Source: Candidatus Pacearchaeota archaeon
GTDB taxonomy: Archaea; Nanoarchaeota; Nanoarchaeia; Pacearchaeales; GW2011-AR1
Length of the DNA: 58,181 bases
Assembly: GCA_002686195.1 (NCBI GenBank)
Contig: NZAS01000138.1
Location: 1 to 58,181, forward strand
Direction of reading: 5' to 3'
Part shown: positions 51,037 through 58,181 of the stretch, in pieces
Numbering within the stretch: position 1 is the first letter of the stretch
Layout of the letters: the number at the start of each line of letters is the position of its first letter
Position numbers and translations under genes: made by a program
The notes under the pieces: generated by a model
Seen by the model: only the letters and a program-made list of their open reading frames with translations
Databases searched by the model: none
Told to the model about the DNA's origin: nothing

Positions 51037-51731
51037 AAACGTTATCTATAATTGTTCCTGTTTATAATGAAGAGAGGACTATTGAGAAAATTCTTGATAA
51101 AGTGGGCAGAGTCAAACTGAAGTTGGACAAAGAGATTATAATTGTTGATGATGGTAGCGTTGACAAGTCAAAAGATATTATTGAGAAGTATATAGCAGGT
51201 AAGAAGAAAGGAATGAGGTTTCAATTTTTTTCTAAGGAAAATGGGGGCAAGGGTAGTGCGGTAAGGAAAGGAATTGAGATGGCTACTGGAGACATTATAA
51301 CGATACAGGATGCTGACTTGGAGTATGATCCAAATGATTATGGGAAACTGATTGAACCAATTTTGAATAGGACAGAGAAGGTTGTTTATGGTTCAAGATT
51401 TTCAGGAGAATTTGAGCCAATGTATAAATTGTATTATTTGGGGAATAAATTCTTGACTTTGTTGACTCAAGTTCTTTATAAAACTAAAATTACAGATATG
51501 GAGACCTGTTATAAAGTTTTCAAATCTGATGTTATAAAAAATATAAAGATTGGGTCAAACGGGTTTGACATGGAGCCTGAGATTACTTCTAAGATACTTA
51601 AAAAAGGTATAAAGATAAAAGAAATGCCCATTTCTTACTCCCCTAGAAGCATAGAAGACGGGAAGAAGATCGGATGGAGAGATGGTTTAAAGGCTATTTG
51701 GATTCTTTTGTATTATAGGATTCATGATTAG
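51033..51731 (+). CDS. GT2 family, dolichol-phosphate mannose synthase-like
   Basis: The 232-residue protein has IIVPVYNEERTIEK, IIVDDGSVDKSKD, GGKGSAVRKG and TIQDADLEYDP, the classic DPM1 set, with DMETCYKVF and FDMEPEIT later. It probably forms polyprenyl-phosphate-mannose or glucose for the coupled GT-C enzyme upstream (ATGA overlap). It has no C-terminal TM. The 3' end overlaps the convergent flippase gene by 38 bp. Confidence 0.9.
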   Translation: MKTLSIIVPVYNEERTIEKILDKVGRVKLKLDKEIIIVDDGSVDKSKDIIEKYIAGKKKGMRFQFFSKENGGKGSAVRKGIEMATGDIITIQDADLEYDPNDYGKLIEPILNRTEKVVYGSRFSGEFEPMYKLYYLGNKFLTLLTQVLYKTKITDMETCYKVFKSDVIKNIKIGSNGFDMEPEITSKILKKGIKIKEMPISYSPRSIEDGKKIGWRDGLKAIWILLYYRIHD

Positions 51732-52944
51732 GCTTTTTATTAAAGAGGAATAAAGATCCCCAGAGGAAGATTGCTGCTGAGGTTACAAGTGCAACTGAGA
51801 ATTCCATTAGGGTGTCATTAAAGTAACTTAAGAGTATAATTTGTATTATGATGAATATGAATAATATGTAATAGTTTTTTATTGCTCCTTTTGAAAGTTT
51901 GTAAAGTAGGATAAGGTTTGTGAATGAGATTAGACTAATAGCAATTGCTGGGAAAATCAGGATTGGCTCGATCATTGGGATGTATCTTCCTGAAAAGATT
52001 CTTATTAGTAGCCCTGGGATTAGGTAGATGACAGAGAGAGATACAAAGATGCAGAAACTTAGTATTGAAGAAGATGTTAGTAATACATTGTCAGGGCCTC
52101 TTTTCTCATTTGATTCGGTTGCTAATGGGAACATTGCTTTTGAAATTGGTAAAGTTCCGAAGTATATTATTTTTGAAAGGGTTGATGCTATTGCGTAATA
52201 TCCTGCGACGTCTGCTGGGAAAAAGATTCTTGCCATTATAACGTCGAGGCTGAAGAATAAGATTACAGTCAAGATTACTACAAAAACAGGGGTTGTGTAT
52301 CCATAAATCCCAGAAGTTGAAGCTTTCTTTTCCTTTGATGAGAGGACTCCGCGTATGCTTACGAACGAAGCAAGAAGAGAAATGGAAACTCCGAGAATTG
52401 TTGCAATTATTGCTCCATAGATTAACCAGCCAGCTAGAACAAGAAGAATTGCAAAAACAAACTTCATTGATGATTCTATTATCATGTTAAAGCCGAGGGT
52501 TTTGAATCTCTTTTTTCCTTGAAGGACTCCACGACCAATTGGCAACATGAAGGATGTGAAAATCATTAGGCCTGTTACTCCAAGTAATGCATATTCAATG
52601 TTTAATAGGTTAGAGAGGAAGATTGCAATTATTAAATAGATTAAGAAGAGGTAAAGAGCAAATGTAACTGATTTTTTTATAGATTTTTTAACTAGGTTTT
52701 TTATTTTTCCGAGGTCTTTTTCTTTTGTTGAATATCTGGAAACCACGAGCTGAATTGATTCTGTGAAAACTCCTAAAATGTAAAGTATTGCGTAAAGAGT
52801 TACAAGAATTCCGTACTCTGCTACTGGAAGCATTCTTGCCATGGCAAAATGGAAGAAATAGTTTAGGGCAAAATAAATATTAATTGTGACTAAAAGAATT
52901 AAACTTCCTCTAACTATTCCATTTTGCAGTAATTTTTTTATCAT
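51694..52944 (-). CDS. Oligosaccharide flippase-like membrane protein
   Basis: The 416-residue protein has about 12 TM helices, FAMARMLPVAEYGILVTLYAILY in the first part, and the Wzx/MATE-like pattern of paired hydrophobic helices, but is short for the family. It is coupled to the Alg7/AglH-like gene upstream (1-base overlap) and lies downstream of aglB on the minus strand. It is thus the likely flippase of the N-glycan lipid. Confidence 0.8.
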   Translation of the reverse strand: MIKKLLQNGIVRGSLILLVTINIYFALNYFFHFAMARMLPVAEYGILVTLYAILYILGVFTESIQLVVSRYSTKEKDLGKIKNLVKKSIKKSVTFALYLFLIYLIIAIFLSNLLNIEYALLGVTGLMIFTSFMLPIGRGVLQGKKRFKTLGFNMIIESSMKFVFAILLVLAGWLIYGAIIATILGVSISLLASFVSIRGVLSSKEKKASTSGIYGYTTPVFVVILTVILFFSLDVIMARIFFPADVAGYYAIASTLSKIIYFGTLPISKAMFPLATESNEKRGPDNVLLTSSSILSFCIFVSLSVIYLIPGLLIRIFSGRYIPMIEPILIFPAIAISLISFTNLILLYKLSKGAIKNYYILFIFIIIQIILLSYFNDTLMEFSVALVTSAAIFLWGSLFLFNKKPNHESYNTKESK

Positions 52945-53960
52945 CAGAAAATTCCTTGCTTAAATATTAAAAATCCTAAGAGGATTATGATAATTTGGAA
53001 GATCCAAATTGAGTAGACAACTGATTTTTCTGTTGCTTTGAATCTTGTTTTATTTAGAAGGCGGATTGCTATATGAGACAAGCTGTATATTTTATTATAT
53101 TTTGGTTTTAGGAAGCCAGAATTTTGTGGGATTCCAAAGCTGTGCTTAACTAATTTGCCTCTTGCTTTTAGAACTGTTTCTAAGATGTATGGGATGAAAA
53201 AGAAAACTGCTATTCTTTCGAAGTTTCCAAGGATTGCGAGGATTGCTATAAGGCCTCCTACTGCTAAAGTTAGCGAGTCTCCTGGAAAGACTTTTGCTGG
53301 GAAGAAATTATAGAACAGGAATGCAAATAAAGCTGCGGACATGCATAAAGCAACCACTGAAATCCAAGAGTTCCCTGTAAAGAATGCGACGATCGAAATT
53401 GCAGTTAAAATTATGATTCCTTGTCCTGCTTCAAGTCCGTTGTAACCTGCTAAGAAATTGTATGTTGTGGCTGCTCCGACGATACCTAATGGGATTAATA
53501 TTAATGGATAAATTATTCCTAGATTGAGCTGTCCAAAGAATGGAACCGAGATTGTGCTACTTCCTGCGTTGATTGCTATTAGTGGAATTGAAGCTAGTGC
53601 AATTAAAATTAATCTTGATCTTCTGGAGAGACCACCGCGCTGCCAGCCCAAGAGATCATCTATTAGGCCTAGGCCTGCGATAGTTAGGGTCACTGTTAGG
53701 AGCGCAAGAAGTTCGACTAAAAATGAATTGTGGGATTTTAGATAGAAAACTCTGAATGCTATGAATACTAGAACCCCAATTATGAAGCCAAGAACAGCTA
53801 TTATTCCTCCTGAACCGGAAACTTTTTGCTTTTTTAGTTTGTGTACATCATCCCATAGCAATCCTATTTGTCTTGTTTTTCTAATCCAGAAAGGCATTAG
53901 AAACAAAGTTATGAAAAAACTTACTAGGATAGGAATTAAGAGGTATGTATTGATTATCAT
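52944..53960 (-). CDS. UDP-GlcNAc (or related) polyprenyl-phosphate transferase, Alg7/AglH-like
   Basis: The 338-residue polytopic protein of the MraY/WecA/GPT group has DDVHKLKKQKVSGSGGI, AGLGLIDDLLGW with the catalytic DD, AGYNGLEAGQG and FPGDSLTLAVGG, each in the family order. It moves a sugar 1-phosphate to the polyprenyl phosphate, the first step of the N-glycan. It overlaps aglB by 4 bp and is co-transcribed with it. Confidence 0.93.
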   Translation of the reverse strand: MIINTYLLIPILVSFFITLFLMPFWIRKTRQIGLLWDDVHKLKKQKVSGSGGIIAVLGFIIGVLVFIAFRVFYLKSHNSFLVELLALLTVTLTIAGLGLIDDLLGWQRGGLSRRSRLILIALASIPLIAINAGSSTISVPFFGQLNLGIIYPLILIPLGIVGAATTYNFLAGYNGLEAGQGIIILTAISIVAFFTGNSWISVVALCMSAALFAFLFYNFFPAKVFPGDSLTLAVGGLIAILAILGNFERIAVFFFIPYILETVLKARGKLVKHSFGIPQNSGFLKPKYNKIYSLSHIAIRLLNKTRFKATEKSVVYSIWIFQIIIILLGFLIFKQGIF

Positions 53961-56728
53961 CTTCCTATTTTCAACTCTTCAGGGTAAGCCTTGCTTAAAT
54001 ATTCTTCTTTAACCTGCAAGTTTGATGGGTAATCTATCTCCCAAATTCTTATTGGGCCTCTTAAACCTTGGAATTGAACTATATCATCATCAAAGCCAGG
54101 AACTTGGGATTTTATTTGTGAGACTAGGGCGTCGTCTTCTGAGTGGACTAGCTTGAAGTAGGGGTTATTCTCTTTATACAAGTATAGGCGGGCTAATTGT
54201 GAGTTGACTGTTCTTCCTGATAAGTATAACAACACTTCTTCTTCTAATATGCTTAACTGCCCTCCTGATTCTTCGACTTTTGGGAAGAGGAAGATTCCTG
54301 CTTCAATGCCAGAACCGAAATCCAAGAGCTCTTTGTCAAATGCATATCTTAATGGGAGGGTGTATTGCTCTCCTTGGTACCCTATGATTGCTTGCGGCGG
54401 ATTTACAATTTTTCCAGATGCATCTTTTTCAATAATTATTGCTCCAATACCTGCCTTACCTGCTGGTAAGAAAGTTCTTGTTCCGTCAATATCGTAGATT
54501 ATATCTTCGTCAAGAGCTACACCTCCCGAATATATGGATACAACAGAGTTCTTTGTCTCTTGCGTTTGTTGATTATCTTTAAAGAAGGTTGGGATGAAAC
54601 TTGCCCTGTCATAGTTTATGTCGCTTCCTATTAGAGAAAATGCAGAGTACTTACCAATGTCTGTTGAATCTATTAGGAAATGTGTCGTGTCATGCGAGTA
54701 TAAGAAGTCTAGGGCTTCTAAGTTGTCAGTGCCAGTGAGAGCGTAACGGCCCATCATGTGATTCCAATAGGATATAATGTTTCCTCCGTCTAGGACTGTG
54801 GCTCTTTCTCCTAATGATTGGATCCAATATCCATAATCCCACCAGTGAGCGAAGACTGCATCCTGGGATGTGTTATCTCTAACCCAAGACATTGATTTTT
54901 GCCATTGTTGGGTGTAAATTGATGGGACGAAGCCAGAAGAGCTTGCGTTTATTGATTTGTAGAAACTATAGCCAGAGAATATTGTTGCTAAAAGAACAAG
55001 TGCTATAATTGCCCAAGCCAGGATTTTATATTTGTCCTTAACTTTTTTTAGATCGTAAAAGATGGACACTGCAAAATAAGATATAATTATTGAAGCTGGG
55101 GGAACGAGCATCATGATTAGACGGACAGCGGCTCTTGCTGAAATTATGCTGAAGAATATGTATGCAAAGACAAAGAGCAGTCCGAAGTCTATTCTTGATA
55201 GTTGGTTTAATGTGTTGTTTTTGTGATGTTTGAAATAATAGTAGCCTGCAGTTCCTATTAGGACTATGAATCCAAGTGCGTAAAGGAAGAGGCTTTGAGT
55301 ATTTGTTCCGTTGAAAGTGCTGCTGGATGCATATCTGCTGAAGATTATTGCGATTAGAAAGAAAATATAGGATATTGTTAGGACCATTCTTTCTTTTTTT
55401 GAAGATAGAACTTTTAGCATGAAGTAGAAAAGATAGATTGAACCTATGAAGAACAACCAGAATGAAATTGGGATACCTTGGACTTTTGGACCGAAACTTG
55501 CAGCCCACTCTGTGAAGAAAGGCTGACGGTTTTCTGCAACTGTTTGAATAAGACGAGAAGTTGCAGGTTTTACAAGGATGTTTATTACTTTGGTAATTGT
55601 GTTGGGTAAAAAGCTTGGAGTAATCAAGATTGACATCCCTATTAATCCTAAAATTAGAGTTGTTACGAAAGAGACAATGTGTTTTGGTATTTTTCTGAGG
55701 AAATTTATTCTAAAGACTTTATTTTTTAGATTTGTTTTGAAGAGTAATATGTGAATTAGGATTGTTAATAAGAGTAAGATCGATAGGCTTGTGAATGTTG
55801 AAGAGATTAGGCTGTTTATGGAATAACGGGTTGAGAAAGGAACCATAAATGCAAAGGAGCTGACAACCCAAAGGAGAATTATGATTGCTTTTTGATTGTT
55901 TATTTTTCCGATGAAGAAAGCTAGGAACAGCGAGAGGGATAGAACTAGGAAAATGTACCCGTAACCTCCCCAGATTAAGGCCATTGCGGCTGTGGATATA
56001 CCTGCTAGGATGGCTGTTATAATTTGATTTCTTAACTTGTGAGACTTCCAAGCTGTGAGGAAGAAATAAAATGCCATAAATAAGAAGAAGAAAGCTGCGG
56101 ATTCTTTTTCAGGAATACCTGCAATTGTTCTTGGAAGGAGGGAGGGCACTACAGATAGGAAAAATGCAGAAACAAGGGCTATAATGCTTGCTTTTTTATG
56201 TCCTAGAGAATCAAGGAATATCTTTCTTGTTAGTAAAAAGAAAGCAATTACTGTTATTGCGAAGAAGAAGACAGGGTATAGGACTGCTGAATGTGTTACT
56301 GATTCTGTTATGCCTAAGATTGAGGTTATGTTATGGAACCATGCAATCATGTAAGGGTGTAATAAAAGATCTGTTTTTGTTTCGATTCCTAGGGGGACAT
56401 AACGGAAAGTGTCTAAAGCTGTTAAAGAACCATTGGCAACAATGTCTTGTGCCCATCTTAAAAATAAAAAGGGGTCAAGGTCTGGGCCTAAAGTCCAGGA
56501 GGATGTTGTTATGTCTCTTAGGCCTGGGAGGTTTCTTGTTCTGATTTGAACTGATATGAAAACTATTATTGCTAAGATTACATAAATTATCCAATTGTGA
56601 TTTTTTTTGAAGTAGCTTAGGATTTTGTCTTTTCTTTGTTGGATTAATGCATCATCTGGCATATGTGCTTCGGCTGATGTGTCTTGGATTATGGTTTCTT
56701 TTTGGATAGGTTGTTCCTCTTCTTCCAT
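53957..56728 (-). CDS. aglB: Oligosaccharyltransferase catalytic subunit AglB/STT3
   Basis: The 923-residue enzyme transfers the lipid-linked glycan to Asn of N-x-S/T. TM1 is at about 47-62. The first catalytic acid motif is GPDLDPF (81-87). PEKES (206-210) lies in the second loop region, TVAENRQP (396-403) is the SVSE-type motif with the metal Glu, and WWDYG (629-633) is the sequon-recognition motif in the C-terminal globular domain. About 13 TM helices are predictable. It is the first gene of a minus-strand operon with the Alg7-like and flippase genes. Confidence 0.96.
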   Translation of the reverse strand: MEEEEQPIQKETIIQDTSAEAHMPDDALIQQRKDKILSYFKKNHNWIIYVILAIIVFISVQIRTRNLPGLRDITTSSWTLGPDLDPFLFLRWAQDIVANGSLTALDTFRYVPLGIETKTDLLLHPYMIAWFHNITSILGITESVTHSAVLYPVFFFAITVIAFFLLTRKIFLDSLGHKKASIIALVSAFFLSVVPSLLPRTIAGIPEKESAAFFFLFMAFYFFLTAWKSHKLRNQIITAILAGISTAAMALIWGGYGYIFLVLSLSLFLAFFIGKINNQKAIIILLWVVSSFAFMVPFSTRYSINSLISSTFTSLSILLLLTILIHILLFKTNLKNKVFRINFLRKIPKHIVSFVTTLILGLIGMSILITPSFLPNTITKVINILVKPATSRLIQTVAENRQPFFTEWAASFGPKVQGIPISFWLFFIGSIYLFYFMLKVLSSKKERMVLTISYIFFLIAIIFSRYASSSTFNGTNTQSLFLYALGFIVLIGTAGYYYFKHHKNNTLNQLSRIDFGLLFVFAYIFFSIISARAAVRLIMMLVPPASIIISYFAVSIFYDLKKVKDKYKILAWAIIALVLLATIFSGYSFYKSINASSSGFVPSIYTQQWQKSMSWVRDNTSQDAVFAHWWDYGYWIQSLGERATVLDGGNIISYWNHMMGRYALTGTDNLEALDFLYSHDTTHFLIDSTDIGKYSAFSLIGSDINYDRASFIPTFFKDNQQTQETKNSVVSIYSGGVALDEDIIYDIDGTRTFLPAGKAGIGAIIIEKDASGKIVNPPQAIIGYQGEQYTLPLRYAFDKELLDFGSGIEAGIFLFPKVEESGGQLSILEEEVLLYLSGRTVNSQLARLYLYKENNPYFKLVHSEDDALVSQIKSQVPGFDDDIVQFQGLRGPIRIWEIDYPSNLQVKEEYLSKAYPEELKIGR

Positions 56729-56754
56729 TTTATATAGATAAGTGGTCTTTATTT

Positions 56755-56852
56755 AAAGATTTGCTTCGCAAATCTTTAACCCATTCAACTACAACTTTTT
56801 AACAAAAAGTTCTAGGAGTCAAAAACTTGAAATAGCCTCAATGAAAGTTGAA
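56755..56852. repeat. Hairpin intergenic element
   Basis: AAAGATTTGC-TTC-GCAAATCTTT (56755-56777), AACTTTTT-AAC-AAAAAGTT (56793-56811) and the longer-range TTCAACT/AGTTGAA (56784-56790 with 56846-56852) lie between aglB and the SpoIIM gene. AAATCTTTAAC and CCATTCAACT are shared with 7785-7890. It sits upstream of aglB on its strand and could be a 5' structured region. Confidence 0.6.
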
Positions 56853-56872
56853 GGTATAAATCTTGTTAAAAT

Positions 56873-57730
56873 TTAGAAAAACAAAGGCGTTATGAAGATT
56901 TCTACGAGGGCGGCGGCGAATAGGACGATTACTGCGAGGATGATTAGGTTTAAGGAATCATGGAGGATTTCCCAGAATCTTGATGTGCCTGTTTCGTGTT
57001 TGATTACTGCTATAGAGACCATGCCTCCGGCTAAGGCAACCATGAAGTAGGATGCTATTTCAGGGATTCCATGTATGAAATATCTTAAAAGGCCTAGAGG
57101 AAGTGCAACTAGTTTTTGATTCGAGAAAATTCCTACAGCTGCCGCTATGACAGATGCGTTCCACGCTAAGATGAATATAACCCCTGCTCCGAATATGAGT
57201 GAGAATAAGAGTGTGAATATGAGGACATAGACATTGTTTGTGAAGATTAAGAAGAGTCTTTCTTTGTTTGAAAGGAAAGTTGTTGGTAGTGTTGAATCTT
57301 CAATTCCATATTGTTTTACACAGGTTTCGAAATTAGCTGGGCGATTAATTAAACAATATGTTTCTATTTGAGCTGTGAAGGCTGTAGTTGAGGAAAGCAT
57401 TACGTACCAGAAGGATAAGGCGACTACAAAACCGACGAAGAGCCACATGAAAGCATAGATTGCTCTTCTGTGTTCTTTTAGTAATGATAAAGATGTTTTC
57501 TTTTCTGTGACTCTTTCTTCTTCTAATTTGATAGTGTAGTACATGAAGGGAATTGAGAACATTACTGTGAAAGTTACAACTAAAATACCTGAATATTTTG
57601 AGAGGACGGCGTCTTGGGCGAAGATCCAATTTACTAATAAGATTGATAAAGACGCGTAGAAAAGTCCTATAAAGAATAACTCCCAGGGATGCCTTTCGGC
57701 TTTCTTGGGATTTATTAACATTTCAAGCAT
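56873..57730 (-). CDS. SpoIIM/DUF95-family membrane protein
   Basis: The 285-residue protein has about six TM helices and the family motif LRYFIHGIPEIASYFMV near residue 222, with GAGVIFILAWNASVIA before it. Archaeal members are common and of unknown role; bacterial SpoIIM acts with hydrolases in membrane engulfment. Two ATGs three codons apart could serve. The gene is transcribed toward aglB. Confidence 0.82.
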   Translation of the reverse strand: MLEMLINPKKAERHPWELFFIGLFYASLSILLVNWIFAQDAVLSKYSGILVVTFTVMFSIPFMYYTIKLEEERVTEKKTSLSLLKEHRRAIYAFMWLFVGFVVALSFWYVMLSSTTAFTAQIETYCLINRPANFETCVKQYGIEDSTLPTTFLSNKERLFLIFTNNVYVLIFTLLFSLIFGAGVIFILAWNASVIAAAVGIFSNQKLVALPLGLLRYFIHGIPEIASYFMVALAGGMVSIAVIKHETGTSRFWEILHDSLNLIILAVIVLFAAALVEIFITPLFF

Positions 57731-57819
57731 TGTATCACCTTTTCATGGGAAGAAAAGATGGTTTATATATATTTAGTTAAGAGTGTTAATTTTTTATAGT
57801 ATGATTATTTGTTTTATTT

Positions 57820-58181
57820 ATGAAAAAGGGTGTTGAGAAGATTTATAGAGATATTAAGGAAGTGAAGATACAGGGAGCTACAAATATTGCTCGCGCTGCT
57901 TTAAAGGCTTATACTATGGATCCTTCTGAGTCTACTAAGAAAAAATTATTGAAGTTGAGACCTACAGAGCCAATGTTGAGTAATGTTTTGAATTTTACTG
58001 ATTCTTGGAGCGAGAAAAAAATATTGAAGCATTTTTCTGATGCTCAGGCGCGGATAAATAAAGCTGTTTATAAGTTGATTATGTCTGGGGATACGATTTA
58101 TACGCATTGTCATTCTACGAATGTTGTAAAGGCTTTGATTTATGCTAAAAAGAAAGGTAAGCGGTTTTCTATTTGTAATAC
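57820..58181 (+). CDS. eIF2B-alpha/ribose-1,5-bisphosphate isomerase family protein (partial)
   Basis: Only the first 120 codons are in the window; the frame is open to the right edge. It reads KIYRDIKEVKIQGATNIARAAL at the start, the family's N-terminal helix pattern, and ends DTIYTHCHSTNVVKAL, the conserved strand of eIF2B-like isomerases. Archaeal members act in translation initiation or, as R15P isomerase, in the AMP-RuBisCO nucleotide pathway; the N-terminal part alone cannot decide. An AT-rich promoter region precedes it. Confidence 0.8.
   Translation, partial: MKKGVEKIYRDIKEVKIQGATNIARAALKAYTMDPSESTKKKLLKLRPTEPMLSNVLNFTDSWSEKKILKHFSDAQARINKAVYKLIMSGDTIYTHCHSTNVVKALIYAKKKGKRFSICN

Noticed and set aside
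1..58181. CRISPR array, IS element or integrase
   Set aside because: No regularly spaced repeats, no transposase- or recombinase-like protein and no terminal inverted repeats around a coding unit were seen.

Overview
The window looks like chromosomal DNA of a small-genome archaeon, most likely a DPANN lineage such as Pacearchaeota or Woesearchaeota. The archaeal evidence is a tRNA-Arg with an anticodon-loop intron, the secF-secD gene order, AglB/STT3-type oligosaccharyltransferase with an Alg7/AglH-like transferase, an eIF2B-alpha/ribose-1,5-bisphosphate isomerase-type gene at the right edge, and AT-rich TATA boxes about 25 bp upstream of start codons (leaderless transcripts). The DNA is AT-rich, genes are tightly packed, and almost everything concerns the cell surface: sugar activation, modification, transfer, flipping and N-glycosylation. 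The lineage call is inference; no rRNA or marker set is present.

Layout. 1-444: tRNA-Arg (intron), tRNA-Gly, then a structured non-coding stretch holding a copy of the tRNA-Gly 3' end. 445-3353: secF, secD and a small membrane protein. 3407-9382: cupin, an epimerase/C-methyltransferase fusion, a Gfo/Idh/MocA oxidoreductase, a GT2 and a GT-C enzyme. 9489-11123: a sequon-rich surface protein. 11282-16427: a pseudaminic-acid-type locus (pseB, pseC, pseI, a formyltransferase, a HAD phosphatase, a Nudix-like protein). 16505-17689: a secreted protein. 17690-23538 (minus strand): a NeuB/SpsE-SpsF fusion, a YhcH/NanQ-like protein, two GT-B-like proteins and a DUF218 protein. 23767-30827: flippase, FkbM methyltransferase, GT9, a P-loop protein, two sulfatase-fold proteins, a methyltransferase and a 42-residue protein.

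30908-39519 is the most notable block. It encodes a ribbon-helix-helix protein, a methylphosphonate synthase (MpnS) homologue with the 2-His-1-Gln ligand pattern, PEP mutase fused to a cytidylyltransferase-like domain, a radical SAM/SPASM protein, phosphonopyruvate decarboxylase, an iron-type alcohol dehydrogenase, a sulfatase-fold protein with Thr at the nucleophile position, and a LicC/PntC-like nucleotidyltransferase. Together they spell PEP -> phosphonopyruvate -> phosphonoacetaldehyde -> 2-hydroxyethylphosphonate -> methylphosphonate, then probably CTP activation and attachment to a surface glycan. Three promoters in the block carry the same 16-bp palindrome (one copy imperfect), a good candidate operator for the ribbon-helix-helix protein.

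39559-56728 holds further glycosyltransferases (GT4, GT2, GT-C), a tyvelose-epimerase-like enzyme, a second flippase, the Alg7/AglH-like enzyme and AglB. 56873-58181 has a SpoIIM-family membrane protein and the start of the eIF2B/R15P-isomerase gene. The few intergenic gaps are filled with perfect or nested hairpins, several sharing sub-motifs, which looks like a dispersed hairpin-element family. No CRISPR array, transposase, integrase or rRNA gene was seen. No gene-free stretch exceeds 300 bases.
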